Origin: Nitrospira sp.
GTDB lineage: Bacteria > Nitrospirota > Nitrospiria > Nitrospirales > Nitrospiraceae
NCBI GenBank assembly: GCA_016715825.1
Contig: JADJXO010000001.1
Coordinates: 1,115,001-1,179,000, forward strand
DNA: 64,000 bases
Direction: 5' to 3'
Shown here: positions 9,153 through 18,743 of the stretch, one piece after another
Position numbering within the stretch: the stretch's first letter is position 1
Layout: every line of letters begins with the position of its first letter
Made by a program: the position numbers and the translations under genes
The notes under the pieces: generated by a model
Seen by the model: only the letters and a program-made list of their open reading frames with translations
Databases searched by the model: none
Told to the model about the DNA's origin: nothing

Positions 9153-9309
9153 CTGTCGCTGTCCAAGAAATACCGTGAGATCACAGTATCATCAGGATGG
9201 AGCTTTGGCACGGCTTGAGTGGAAATCAGCAGGATCCCTCGGTCTACAACCATGTGATCTTTGTATCGATCAGTCATGCAGATGGTTTATTGGAACAGGA
9301 CCGGTTCCC

Positions 9310-9822
9310 TCATCGATCACAGTCCAGACCATATTGTTGCTGAATCTTCTGCGCGACGTCAGGTGTCTCCTTCGTGAGGAGGGCACAGGTCGTGAAATTC
9401 CCGACAATTTTTTTCTTGGTCCGATCAATATAGGTCCAATCCACAATTTCACTCTTGGCAAAGGAATACGATTGCCCCTTTCTGACCGATCGAATCATAG
9501 GAACATTATCGATCCGACCGGACCAGAGCTCCCCTTGTGCTTTGAGGTTGGACAGCCATAAGTACTCTAAATTATCTCCTTCGCGCACTCTGACTTTCAC
9601 CGAATAATAATCAGTCTCCGGTGGTGGAGAGCCCGCCTTTCGAAGAAAGTCGTCCAAGCCGGTCCGGGCCCGTTCCATGGCCTTCTGCATCGCCGGCTCC
9701 TCATCGTTCATCTCGACTGCACTGTCCTGTTTGGCTTTGTCCATGAACGACGCCGATAGCACCGAGCTGGGGGCTATGGTCAGCATCATGAGCACGGCAC
9801 CCAGTAGAAAAGCACGTTGCAT
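9310..9822 (-). CDS. Exported DUF2314-like protein
   Basis: Protein of 170 residues with a signal peptide (RAFLLGAVLMMLTIAPSSVLSA). A domain resembling DUF2314 spans roughly residues 70-150: YYSVKVRVREGDNLEYLWLS, then LWSGRIDNVPMIRSVRKGQ, then IVDWTYIDRTKKKIVGNFTT. Start ATG 9822 has GGAGGG about 6 nt upstream. Its function is unknown; the domain occurs in many secreted or cytoplasmic proteins. The IS3 element is inserted 130 bp upstream of its start and may have separated it from its promoter. Confidence 0.75.
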   Translation of the reverse strand: MQRAFLLGAVLMMLTIAPSSVLSASFMDKAKQDSAVEMNDEEPAMQKAMERARTGLDDFLRKAGSPPPETDYYSVKVRVREGDNLEYLWLSNLKAQGELWSGRIDNVPMIRSVRKGQSYSFAKSEIVDWTYIDRTKKKIVGNFTTCALLTKETPDVAQKIQQQYGLDCDR

Positions 9823-10019
9823 ACGACCCTCCTCTCCACGACGGCCAAGCAGTATGGAATGCATGCCCCACGCGCGTACAGTCATCTTCGCCCTCTTTCG
9901 AAAGCAATGCAAGAGCATTTCCAAAATCCTAGCATCGAGTACCAAAAGTCAGACAGAGGTGGCTCCGGTTGTTTGGACAGCGCAGGCCATTCCTTAAGTG
10001 GTGCCTGGCTGATGGCTGA

Positions 10020-10849
10020 CTACGCGGTGGTCTGCCGTGTGGTCAGATTGTCATCATAGACCTGGTCCGGCGTCTGGCCAGCAAGCGCCTGATGCGGTCG
10101 GGTCTGGTTATAGAACCGCAGATAGCGCTCCACCCCTGCTGGGCCGCGCTGATGGTGTCATACGCGTGCAAATACACCTCCTCATATTTCAGGCTCTTCC
10201 AGAGTCGCTCCACGAACACGTTATCCCGCCAGCACCCTTTGCCGTCCATGCTGATCTGAATCCCCTGGCCTTTCAAGAGCCCCGTGAACTCCTGGCTGGT
10301 GAACTGACACCCTTGGTCGGTGTTGAAGATCTTGGGACAGCCATACTGCGTGATCGCCTCCCGCACGGCGTCGAGACAGAAGTCCGTGGTTAGCGTATTG
10401 GAGAGCCGCCAGGCCAGTACCCGGCGACTCGCCCAGTCGAGCACTGCGAAGAGATACACAAAACCCCGGCGCATCGGAATGTACGTGATATCGGCGGCCC
10501 ACACATGATTTGGGCGCGTGATGGTCAGCTGTCGTAGTAAGTACGGATAAGTCCGGTGAGCGGGATGCCGCTGGCTGGTCCTCGGCTTCCGATAGATCGC
10601 CGTGATGCCCATCCGTCGCATCAACGTCGCGACCTGTCGTCTCCCAATAGCGTGGCCCTCTTGCCGGAGGAGATCACGCAGCATGCGGGCGCCGGCAAAG
10701 GGATACTGCAGATGCAACTCGTCAATCCGACGCATCAGTGCCAGTGTCGTATCAGGAACGGACCTCGGCTGGTAGTAGGCGGTGGACCGAGCCAGCCGCA
10801 GCACCTGGCATTGTCGCCCGATCGGTAATGGATGGGTGCGATCGATCAT
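10020..10849 (-). CDS. IS3-family transposase OrfB (element A), one frame interruption
   Basis: DDE integrase-type catalytic subunit. The N-terminal HTH_21-like helix (YPFAGARMLRDLLRQEG) is followed by the catalytic D-D-E core: Asp in WAADITYIPM, Asp in IFNTDQGCQFTS, Glu in DNVFVERLWKSLKYEEVY. A lost G in the run near 10133-10136 shifts the frame before the tail, which reads VERYLRFYNQTRPHQALAGQ and ends at TAG 10022-10020, for 276 residues. ATG 10849 overlaps the orfA stop as ATGA. A -1 slip in orfA would give the fused transposase. Confidence 0.93.
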
Positions 10850-11145
10850 CGCTTTGCGCTCAGCAAGCCCGCCTTGGTGAGCGCGCCTTCTAAAAAATCA
10901 TTCTCCAGCGTCAGTTGTCCGATCTTTGCGTGCAAGGTCTTGAGGTCCGGCGCCTCTGCCGGTGGTTTCGACCCGCCAAACACGTCCGCCGCCCGGGCCA
11001 GGAGCTGCTGCTTCCACTCGGTGATCTGGGTGGGATGGACCTGGAATTGCTCAGCCAATTCCGCCACCGTCTTCTCTCCTTTGACAGCGGCCAACGCCAC
11101 CTGGACCTTAAAGGTCGCTCCATGATTCCGTCGGGTTCTTTTCAT
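10846..11145 (-). CDS. IS3-family OrfA (element A)
   Basis: Small DNA-binding subunit of 99 residues with a helix-turn-helix (ELAEQFQVHPTQITEWKQQL) and a leucine-zipper-like C-terminal helix. Start ATG 11145 has AAAGGAG upstream; an upstream ATG at 11202 is less likely. A T-TTT-TTA slippery heptamer at 10897-10891 is in the zero frame (GAT TTT TTA). After a -1 slip the reading is open straight into orfB, the standard IS3 mechanism for making the OrfAB transposase. Confidence 0.93.
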   Translation of the reverse strand: MKRTRRNHGATFKVQVALAAVKGEKTVAELAEQFQVHPTQITEWKQQLLARAADVFGGSKPPAEAPDLKTLHAKIGQLTLENDFLEGALTKAGLLSAKR

Positions 11146-11295
11146 CGCCTCGCTCCTTTGTGTTGCCACCACTCGATGGCCTTGGTGAAGCCAGGCTACC
11201 ACTTAGCACACTGTCCGAATTTCCGGAGCCCCCTCTGACGGACAACCCGCACGGACATGAGGAAGGAATCGACATTTTCTGTTACTCTACGGACC

Positions 11296-12188
11296 ATGTC
11301 TCGTCGTCGCCGCACTCGTTCTTCCCGTTCACGAGTGAGCCATCCGCCCAAACAATTTTCACCCCCTGTACAATTTCTCCGTCGGCGGTGGATTGAAGCG
11401 AAACTGTTCCTTCAGGCCGTACGAAAAGTTCCCGCGACGGTCCAAGTCGGCATCTACCTCTCCATCCTCGTCATTCTGTCGATGGGCATCAACTGGGGAT
11501 ATCATGCCTACTATAAGCCGACAGAATTGTTTTTCCCGGTGGAGCGAGCTCTTCACAAAAGCCCATCGGAAACCTGGGCGGAATATGGCGCCCTGTTTGA
11601 AGTCCATTCGACAGATCTTATTGCGCCTGAACTTTTGCTGCATTAGCACAAGCAGAAGGGTCTGGGAACCCTATCGCGCGAACCTATTGGCGGTTACGTC
11701 TCACCTCCCGGAATCCCTTGGAATGGTACCAACCGGCATCAAGTGCGGTCGGAATGTTTCAAATTACCAACGGGACATTCCAAGAAGGGAAGCGTTACTG
11801 CATCCACAATCACCAAGTCGTCGAGGACGGGCCGTGGCATGACCTCACCTCTTGCTGGTTCAACAGTCTGTATTCTAGAGTCATCCCGGGGCATGCCATG
11901 GAGATGACCGCCGCGCTCCTGGACAGACAGGTGACTCGGTTGGTTGGGAACCGGCCGGCAACGATCCAGCAGAAACAGGATTTGGCCGCGATCATTCATC
12001 TGTGCGGCGCCGGCTTCGGCCGTACCTATGTATCACGCAATTTTCAGCTGGCCGTTCGCCAACGATGCGGGGACCATGATGTACGCACCTACCTTCGGAA
12101 AATCCAAACGCTGACACGGCAGTTTGCATTTCTGAAGACGCGGACCCAAGAGCCGGAGGTGCTTCGGGCCGAACCTCAGCAAGAGTAA
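11296..12188 (+). CDS. Lytic transglycosylase (SLT fold), one frame interruption
   Basis: Peptidoglycan-cleaving enzyme anchored by an N-terminal helix (VGIYLSILVILSMGINWGY) after a very basic start (MSRRRRTRSSRSR). A lost G at about 11637 breaks the frame. Restoring it gives PELLAALAQAEGSGNPIART with the catalytic Glu of the E-S/G-G-N-P type, then the family block YQPASSAVGMFQITNGTF, for a total of 297 residues. IS element A ends 60 bp upstream, so the native promoter may be lost. The P450 gene follows 53 bp downstream. Start ATG 11296 is the best-placed; ATG 11257 is possible. Confidence 0.8.
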
Positions 12189-12241
12189 CCACACTCGATG
12201 CTTTATAACTACACAGAGACCACCAGCACCGTACTCGACAC

Positions 12242-13656
12242 ATGACGGATCAGACACCTTCTTTGCGAACACTCTCCGGTCCGCCGATTTCACGCTGGTG
12301 GGGGCCGTTTCCCGAGCTTCGCCGTGATACCCTTGGGTTTTTTGTCCGCTGCCAGACCTACGGCGATGTGGTCAAACTTCCGATGGGGCTGGTCATCAAG
12401 CTCCTCCTCCGGAAGCGGGATGCAGCCACCTATGTCCTGAACCATCCCGCCGACATCAAACATGTGTTGGTCACGAATCAGGACAACTATCAGAAGGGAA
12501 TGGTGCCTCCTGTTGAATCCAGAATCTTCGGTCTGGGGGTCCTGCACGCAGGAGGGGACCTGCATCACCGTCAGCGACGGCTGTTTCTGCCGTTCTTTCA
12601 CGGAAACCATGTCACTGCCTACACCGACCTGATCACAAGTCAGGCTCACGAGATGGTCGGAGACTGGCAAGATGGGAGAATGGTCGATATCGAACGTGAG
12701 ATGGCGCATCTCACACTGTCGATCATCTGGCGTCTGCTTTTTGGCCTGGAGATTGGGCCGGAATCCGACCTCGTGCGAGAAACTATTGCAGTCGGTCAGG
12801 GACTCATCAAGACACAGTATGACTCGTTGTTGGCAAGCATGACTCCTCTGTGGGTACCGACCAGAGTCCACCGGAAGTTCAACCGCGGTCTCCATGCGAT
12901 GGAGGCCATGATCCACAGAAGGATCGAGGAGAGGCGCACCGCATCTGAGCGGCACGACGACCTGCTCGGGCTGTTGCTCGCCGCGAGAGACACGGATGGG
13001 CGCCCGCTGACTCATAAAGAGATCCGTGACCAGCTGGTGACCTTCTTGCTCGCCGGTCATGAGACCACGGCCAATGCACTCACCTGGACCTGGTTTTTAC
13101 TCTCGCAATGTCGATCGGCCCGAGAGCGACTCACGCGAGAGGTACGCGAGGTGTTAGGCGACCGTCTACCAACCACTGCTGATGTGCCTCGTTTGCGCTA
13201 TACGAAGATGGTCTGGGAGGAATCGCTTCGGCTATATCCTCCTGCCTGGAGCCTCCATACACGTGTCGGCCGAGCCAAAGACCACCTTCCATCCGGAGCT
13301 GTACTGCCCCTGGAGCATGGGTCTTCATCAGCCCTTGGAGTGTGCACCGCAATGGGAGATGGTTCCCGGATCCCAACCGATTCGACCCCGAACGATTCTG
13401 CGACGAGGCGAAACGGACTCACCCACCCTATAGCTACATTCCCTTCGGAGCTGGAGGACGTCGCTGTCTCGGGGAATCCTTTGCAGAACTGGAAGGCCTG
13501 TTGATTCTTGCCACAGTCGCATCACGATTCCAGCTACGCGTGGTTGATGGACAGACGATCCTCCCTGATCCGGTTATGACACTGCGCCCCAAGGTCCCCG
13601 TCAAAATGATCGTCCAACGCCTCGATGCTAACGAACCAAAGCCTGTCGTTGTGTAG
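12242..13656 (+). CDS. Cytochrome P450, one frame interruption
   Basis: Haem monooxygenase of 471 residues after correction. Visible hallmarks are the I-helix LLAGHETTANALTW, the K-helix ExxR in EESLRLYPPAW, and the haem-binding loop FGAGGRRCLGESFAELE with the axial Cys. These last residues lie in the second frame. One C missing from the run at 13307-13310 separates the frames; correction gives AVLPPGAWVFISPWSVHRN. The loop pattern is like the CYP4/CYP102-type fatty-acid hydroxylases, but the substrate cannot be told. No ferredoxin or reductase partner gene lies next to it. Confidence 0.88.
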
Positions 13657-13760
13657 ACCGATCCATCCTCTCCCCAGCCTAAGTCCTGGGCATCCATATG
13701 ATCGATATGGTACAACTCACCCACGATCACACAGAGTACCTCACTCTCGGCAACCGACAG

Positions 13761-14948
13761 ATGATTCAGAAGCTCCCCGGCACTATCTTCGCCCTCGTTA
13801 CTCTGACGTTGTGTTCGGGATGCCTCTCACCGGTGACCCTGACACGAGCCGTTATTGCCTATGACCACGCAATCACCGAAGCGCAATCGAAGCAGCTGCT
13901 CGTCAATATCGCTAGAGCACAACACCACCAACCGATTCATTTTACCGGCGTCTCGAACGTCGCGGCGACGTTCGACTTTCGTTTCACGGCCGGCGCGACA
14001 CCGGCGCTCACCGGAGATGCGAGCCGGACCATCCTACCGGTCATCGGCGGAAGCGTGGCTGAAAATCCCACCATCAGTATCGCCCCGATCGAAGGCGAGG
14101 AGTTTACGCAACGCCTCCTCACTCCGTTTCACGAATCAAAGCTGACTCTGCTCTTACGCCAGGGCATTGATATCGATCTGCTCCTCCGGCTGATGGCAAA
14201 AGAACTACGGGTGAATCACAGCGACGGAGCCATCGCGTATCGGAATGATCCCGCTGACACCCTCGGCTACGAAATGTTCAGACGAGTGGTACTTCATCTC
14301 TCCGCCATTCAGGATCATAACAGCCTTTATGTAGAGCCATTGAGCATCGAACGAAGCTGGATCATTCCCGCCGACTCTGTCACGGCTGAAGGATTCAAAG
14401 CGCTCGAGCAGGATTACCAGCTCTCGTACAACCGAGAAGACAAGACCTATACGCTGCGAAAACTCGTCGAAGGCGGTACGCTTATCACCAACTACGACCC
14501 CAACTTACTCTCCAAAGAGGAGCGGGCGCGATTACAAGACGAAAACGACCGGGGGCTCCCACACGACGTCACGTTTGATATTCGTGCAGGGCACTATGGT
14601 GGAGACTGGCCGCTCAAGGGAGACTTTCGACTGCGAAGTTTCAACGCGATGTTGAATTTTCTAGGGCTCTCGATCGATGAAGAACCCGAATATCATGTCG
14701 ATAAAGATGGGCGGACTCCTGACGTTTCTGAAAATCCGATCAAGACAATCGATCTCATCGTGTCATCATCGGCACCGTCCGGACTGGATCTCGCCATGAA
14801 ATCCCATGGTCAGTATTATGCGGTCAACACGAACGGCCCTCAGGCCCGATGGAATAGAGAAGCCTTCAAACTCTTATCGCAATTATTTCAGATGACGGTC
14901 ACGGAAATTCCGCGGGCAGGAGTGCCGAGCATTACTATTGCAAAGTAG
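13761..14948 (+). CDS. Hypothetical lipoprotein
   Basis: Exported lipoprotein of 395 residues with lipobox-like LCSGC after MIQKLPGTIFALVTLT. The body is soluble: VIAYDHAITEAQSKQLLVNI near the N-terminus, then mixed alpha/beta sequence and two Asp/Glu-rich segments. I do not recognise the family, although the AYDHAI...QLLVNIARA start recurs in bacterial surface lipoproteins. An upstream ATG at 13698 extends the frame by 21 residues, but 13761 places the lipobox at the right distance. It follows the P450 gene by about 100 bp and may be cotranscribed. Confidence 0.7.
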   Translation: MIQKLPGTIFALVTLTLCSGCLSPVTLTRAVIAYDHAITEAQSKQLLVNIARAQHHQPIHFTGVSNVAATFDFRFTAGATPALTGDASRTILPVIGGSVAENPTISIAPIEGEEFTQRLLTPFHESKLTLLLRQGIDIDLLLRLMAKELRVNHSDGAIAYRNDPADTLGYEMFRRVVLHLSAIQDHNSLYVEPLSIERSWIIPADSVTAEGFKALEQDYQLSYNREDKTYTLRKLVEGGTLITNYDPNLLSKEERARLQDENDRGLPHDVTFDIRAGHYGGDWPLKGDFRLRSFNAMLNFLGLSIDEEPEYHVDKDGRTPDVSENPIKTIDLIVSSSAPSGLDLAMKSHGQYYAVNTNGPQARWNREAFKLLSQLFQMTVTEIPRAGVPSITIAK

Positions 14949-14986
14949 CGCCGATGGCCATCGGCTACACCACCAGCCTGAAGGGG

Positions 14987-15307
14987 TCATGCATCAGTGC
15001 GATCCGGGCCGGGCTTGGGCGGGCGACGACCGATGAGATACATGATGGCGGGAAAGAGCATGGTCGTGCCAGGGAAAATCAAGCGGTATCCCCACCACGG
15101 TAAGGTGGGTAAGCTGGGTTGAAAGAACCCCAACCCAACGGTCAACAAAACCGACGCGACAACCGCATAGGCATAGGACGCAATTAATGTGGTGGAATGA
15201 TCAGCACTGCGCTGCCGTGCAGCCGAGATACATCCCTTGATGAGAAGATAAACAGACAGGACTAAGCAAGCTGTCCCATAATACACTGCATATTCTTGTT
15301 GCTGCAT
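14987..15307 (-). CDS. Small membrane protein (three predicted helices)
   Basis: Protein of 106 residues. Hydrophobic segments are AVYYGTACLVLSVYLLIKG, YAYAVVASVLLTVGLGFF and LIFPGTTMLFPAIMYLIG, with a short basic tail (RRPPKPGPDRTDA). Start ATG 15307 has GAGG 8 nt upstream; a longer reading from 15514 lacks support. No family recognised. It is convergent with the lipoprotein gene and divergent from the PII-like gene. Confidence 0.65.
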   Translation of the reverse strand: MQQQEYAVYYGTACLVLSVYLLIKGCISAARQRSADHSTTLIASYAYAVVASVLLTVGLGFFQPSLPTLPWWGYRLIFPGTTMLFPAIMYLIGRRPPKPGPDRTDA

Positions 15308-15516
15308 AAAGCCGACCTCGCTATGACCATCACCCGAGCACTGTAGACCTGATTTATAGCGTATCACCTCCATCCTTGTCGAGCTGACTCTCTGGTCTTG
15401 AGGCCTACCACACATCCAGCGTGCTGAAAATGTCCTCGCCTGAGCTTGTATTTGTCCCTGTCGCCAATGATAATAGATCAAGAGTCGGCACCCACCGGAA
15501 CAAAGGAACGGCACGT

Positions 15517-15822
15517 ATGGAAATGTTGGTCATCGTGTTTCGTGAATCGCTCGTTGAACAGGTCCATGCCATATTGAAGGACTATGAGGTGACTTCCTAC
15601 AGCGAGCTGCACAACGTCACTGGGAAAGGAGAGACGGGGTTAACCAGCCAGTTCTTTCTCGCTCCCTCTACGAACCGGATGATCCTCGTCGCGGTTCCCG
15701 AGCAATCGGCTCAACGTCTCATTGACGGGTTCAAGCAATTCCGCCTCGGACAAGAAGCGTCTACAGGTGATCTGATGTTTCCACTCCACGTCTTTGTCTT
15801 ACCCTGCCAACAAGTGGTATAG
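15517..15822 (+). CDS. PII-like small protein
   Basis: Protein of 101 residues resembling the PII/CutA superfamily. It begins with a beta strand MLVIVFRESLVEQVHAILKD, a central loop with Gly/Thr (NVTGKGETG), then RMILVAVPEQSAQRLIDGF and a C-terminal strand. ATG 15517 has AAAGGAAC upstream. It keeps the ferredoxin-like strand-helix order, but I see no conserved nucleotide-binding or uridylylation motif. Assignment is tentative; it could be a metal-related or signalling trimer. Confidence 0.55.
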   Translation: MEMLVIVFRESLVEQVHAILKDYEVTSYSELHNVTGKGETGLTSQFFLAPSTNRMILVAVPEQSAQRLIDGFKQFRLGQEASTGDLMFPLHVFVLPCQQVV

Positions 15823-15902
15823 CTGCACCTACCACCACGCAAGCAACATTCCGTCTGACAACAGCCTAACCGTCGTCATCCGATCGCGATGCTGAAAACA
15901 GA

Positions 15903-15934
15903 ACGGCCTCCAGAGGGTACCCTCTGGAGGCCGT
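15903..15934 (-). terminator. Perfect palindromic terminator
   Basis: A 32-nt perfect inverted repeat (16-bp arms, arm ACGGCCTCCAGAGGGT) with no unpaired spacer. On the minus strand it is followed by TCTGTTTTC. It lies 45 bp after the stop of the basic repeat-protein gene and would end that transcript. It may also stop plus-strand reading from the PII-like gene. Confidence 0.7.
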
Positions 15935-15978
15935 CGTGTAGACCACGATCGTTATCGTATCTCTCAACAGTCGTTCAT

Positions 15979-16413
15979 TTAGTGTTCGGCGCGCTCCAGA
16001 GACTCCACTGCATCCTCGACATGTGTACGAGCTTTGGCCTTCTTCGCCTTTGCCGCCTTTTTCATGTCATGCTTTTTCGCTTTCAGCGCGTGCTTCTTTC
16101 CCTTCGCTTCCGATTTCATCTGGTCGCGTTTTCCCTTCATCTCCGACCGCATCTGCTCGCGCTTCCCTTTCATCTCCGACTTCATCTGTTCCCGCTTGTT
16201 CTTCATCTCTGACTGCATCTCGTCTTTCTGTGCCTTGAAATCATCCGCCATCTCCTCCGGCGTCGCCTGCATGTCGCTCTTGGCCTCACTGGCCATCGAT
16301 CCCACTTCGTCCGTCAGTTCTGAACCGAAACTACTGAGCTCATCCGCCTGCACCAAGGCTCCCGTCCCAAACATAAGCCATCCTGCGACGGCTGACACGA
16401 CAATGAATTGCAT
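15979..16413 (-). CDS. Exported basic coiled-coil protein with 11-residue repeats
   Basis: Protein of 144 residues with a signal peptide (FIVVSAVAGWLMFGTGALVQA). A long helical region follows with three near-identical units of about 11 residues (KREQMKSEMKG, KREQMRSEMKG, KRDQMKSEAKG), and then a Lys/Ala-rich stretch (KKHALKAKKHDMKKAAKAKK). Start ATG 16413 has GGGGAGGA upstream. The charged helix suggests binding of acidic polymers or cell-wall material, which is inference only. A palindromic terminator follows. IS element B begins 126 bp upstream. Confidence 0.65.
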   Translation of the reverse strand: MQFIVVSAVAGWLMFGTGALVQADELSSFGSELTDEVGSMASEAKSDMQATPEEMADDFKAQKDEMQSEMKNKREQMKSEMKGKREQMRSEMKGKRDQMKSEAKGKKHALKAKKHDMKKAAKAKKAKARTHVEDAVESLERAEH

Positions 16414-16583
16414 AGAGATCCTCCCCAGAAATAGGTTGTATCGCCTGACCCGGCGCCACGAATCAACGCCCCGTCTACCGGTATCCTGAGACGGCTTTTC
16501 TGGCAACAGATTTCAAGGTTTCAGCCTAGCTTACAAACTGACCTTACCCCGATTTCACAGACACCTGTATAAGGAGGAGTTTG

Positions 16584-16898
16584 ATGAAATTGGAGGGCAG
16601 CATGAGCACCAAGACGAGACGGCAGTATACGGAAGAGTTTAAGACAGAAGCAGTGCGGTTGGTCCGAGACTCGGCACGACCGGTTGCGCAAGTAGCCAGA
16701 GACCTGGGCATTGCCGACCATCTGCTCTACCGCTGGCGGGTGGAGCAGCAGCAGGCGGAGGAGCGTGGAAAGACGCGGCAGGACCTCCGAGCTGAAGAGG
16801 CCGAACTGGTCCGACTGCGGCGCGAGAATGCTGTCCTAAAGCAGGAGCGAGATTTTTTAAAACGTGCGGCGGCGTTCTTCGCGAAGGAGTCCCGATGA
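16584..16898 (+). CDS. IS3-family OrfA (element B)
   Basis: DNA-binding subunit of 104 residues. It has the typical RRQYTEEFKTEAVRLV start, helix-turn-helix VAQVARDLGIADHLLYRW and a C-terminal leucine-zipper-like helix (LRRENAVLKQERDFLKRAAA). Start ATG 16584 has AAGGAGGAG upstream. The slippery heptamer T-TTT-TTA at 16853-16859 is in the zero frame, and a -1 slip leads into orfB with no stop between. Confidence 0.95.
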   Translation: MKLEGSMSTKTRRQYTEEFKTEAVRLVRDSARPVAQVARDLGIADHLLYRWRVEQQQAEERGKTRQDLRAEEAELVRLRRENAVLKQERDFLKRAAAFFAKESR

Positions 16899-17756
16899 GA
16901 TATCGGGTGATCCAGGAACACGACCGTCGCTATCCCATCCGCCTCATGTGCCGAGCCTTAGCCGTATCTTCTGCAGGATATTATGCCTGGCGGGCGTCCC
17001 GAGAGCACCCGGGCAGTAGCCAATCGAGGCCTGTTGACTGCAATTCGGGCGCTTCACCACGACAGTCGCCAGACCTACGGGAGTCCACGAATCTGGCGAG
17101 CACTCCGTGCACAGGGCCACCGGGTTGGAGAGCATCGCATCGCTCGGCTGATGTGCCACGCTGGCATCCGAGCCAAGACGGTGACGAAGTGGCGTGCTAC
17201 CACGCAGTCCCAGCATGCGTTCCCCGTGGCCGCGAACACCCTGGCTCGGGTCTTCACCGTTGAGGCGCCCAATCGAGTGTGGGCGGGAGATCTGACCTAC
17301 ATCTGGACGGGAGAAGGCTGGCTCTATCTGGCCGTCCTGCTCGATCTGTATTCACGTCGGGTCGTGGGCTGGGCCATGGGCCAGCGATTAACCGGTGAGC
17401 TGGCTGAGCAAGCCCTGACGATGGCCGTAATGAACCGCACTCCCAGGGCGGGGCTCGTGCACCATTCGGACCGCGGCAGTCAGTATGCCGCGACGAACTA
17501 CCAGCGCCGACTGGCTGAGTACGGCCTCATTCCCAGTATGAGCCGCAAAGGCAATTGTTGGGACAACGCGTGCGTCGAGAGTTTCTTCGGGACGCTCAAG
17601 CGTGAGCTGGTCTATCATCGGCACTATATAACCCGAGACGAAGCCATGCAGGAGATCTTTGAGTACATTGAGGTCTTCTATAATCGGCAACGACGGCACT
17701 CAACCCTCGGGTATAAGTCTCCAGCTGAGTATGAAGCGAGGGCCGCAGTCGCGTAA
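16895..17756 (+). CDS. IS3-family transposase OrfB (element B), one frame interruption
   Basis: Catalytic subunit of 286 residues after correction. N-terminus: RYPIRLMCRALAVSSAGYYA. An extra G in the run at 16992-16994 shifts the frame; removing it gives YYAWRRPESTRAVANRGLL. The HTH_21 region (RQTYGSPRIWRALRAQG) and the DDE core are intact: Asp in WAGDLTYIW, Asp in HHSDRGSQYA, Glu in NACVESFFGTLKREL. The ATG overlaps the orfA stop as ATGA. As an IS copy, it could be truly inactivated. Confidence 0.93.
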
Positions 17757-17915
17757 CCACGTGTCCACGAAATCAGGGGAAGATCAAACTTACCTAAAAC
17801 CTATATGGCTTTTTCACCTCGGCCCTCACGAGAACATGAGCACATGGCCTCAGTCGCCAATCGTATGGACGGCACGCTACTGCAGCTTGTGATTCTCTTA
17901 TGACGGTTCTTGACG

Positions 17916-18743
17916 CTAGTGTTGCTCTAGAACACGCGTGTCTGGTGAGATTCCTGATCGTTCTGTGCGGATGTGCCGTAATGCCAAATATTCCGTTCGG
18001 TAACAGAGCGCCAACCGATCAACGTCATTCTTAGCTTGCCGCCTGCAGCGGGCCTCAATCTGTAGATATCGATTGGTTGGAATATCCGGCGGGCGCCCGA
18101 TAATGAGATCTCGATAGCGTGTGGCGTATTGGTTCTCACAGTCATCTTCCAGATCAGCGTCCCTAATGAATTCTTCCGCGCACATTTTTTGTATCACGAC
18201 GTCGGTCTCGGTATGACGACGGAACCGCTGAATTGAAATCGTATCAGCCGACAGACGAGTTCCTTGAAGGGCAAGCACATAGGAAATGATATCAACCACA
18301 TCAGGATCGCTGAACCGATCCGTATCCTGGATCGGAGCCATGCCTGTAGCTGGGATTCCATACCTGATGATCAAATAGAGTTGCCGAATGGATTTATCCG
18401 TCGGCATTCGGAGATCGGTCGGCAGAGGGTCCAATCGCCCAACATCTGCATTCGATATCGTGTGAATGTCACCATTCCGGCCATGACACTCAAAACACAG
18501 GGCTTTCCCGTTGAAGAGGATCGACCCTCGCTGGGTTGAGGGCCGGCTTCCATCAGTCCTGGGTGCAACATCTTCACGTACAGTCTGTTTCTCCTTCATG
18601 GTTTGTGACACAGGAAGCCGTTTCTGCGTTTCTGGCTTCTTTTGACTGCGATCATCTGCACCATGAGTGACACACCCGACTAAGATAAGAACGCCAGATA
18701 TCACCACCGATACTGACAGCCACAGTTTCTTAGATTGTGACAC
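17916..18743 (-). CDS. Exported single-haem c-type cytochrome lipoprotein
   Basis: Protein of 275 residues with lipobox LILVGC (Cys24), a Lys/Gln/Thr-rich linker, then a cytochrome c domain. The haem site is CFECH (Cys83, Cys86, His87), and Met in ATGMAPIQD is the probable sixth ligand. The VVDIISYVLAL helix closes the fold. A Cys-rich C-terminal extension of about 100 residues (MCAEEF, DDCENQ, ARCRRQ, ALCYRT) has no family I know. It would act in periplasmic electron transfer. It lies just beyond IS element B, with 129 bp of non-coding sequence between. Confidence 0.85.
   Translation of the reverse strand: MSQSKKLWLSVSVVISGVLILVGCVTHGADDRSQKKPETQKRLPVSQTMKEKQTVREDVAPRTDGSRPSTQRGSILFNGKALCFECHGRNGDIHTISNADVGRLDPLPTDLRMPTDKSIRQLYLIIRYGIPATGMAPIQDTDRFSDPDVVDIISYVLALQGTRLSADTISIQRFRRHTETDVVIQKMCAEEFIRDADLEDDCENQYATRYRDLIIGRPPDIPTNRYLQIEARCRRQAKNDVDRLALCYRTEYLALRHIRTERSGISPDTRVLEQH

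Larger units (their letters stand above)
9955..11236 (-). mobile_element. IS3-family insertion sequence (element A)
   Basis: Complete element of 1282 bp. The ends are 26-bp imperfect inverted repeats at 9955-9980 and 11211-11236 (outer sequence AGAGG-T/G-GGCTCCGG, inner GGACAG; 21 of 26 match). They are flanked by the 3-bp direct repeat GAC at 9952-9954 and 11237-11239, the usual IS3 target duplication. It carries orfA and orfB on the minus strand. The intact target repeat suggests a single insertion that has not been rearranged. Confidence 0.92.
16539..17786 (+). mobile_element. IS3-family insertion sequence (element B)
   Basis: Complete element of 1248 bp. The imperfect inverted repeats begin TGA-C/T-CTT at 16539 and at 17786 (reverse), with GATTTC and GACAC shared further in. 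They are flanked by the 3-bp direct repeat AAC at 16536-16538 and 17787-17789. orfA and orfB are on the plus strand. It is a different subgroup from element A: end sequences and protein sequences differ. Confidence 0.92.

Noticed and set aside
12290..13060. Minus-strand frame of 256 codons across the P450 gene
   Set aside because: Antisense to P450 motifs; composition is not protein-like.
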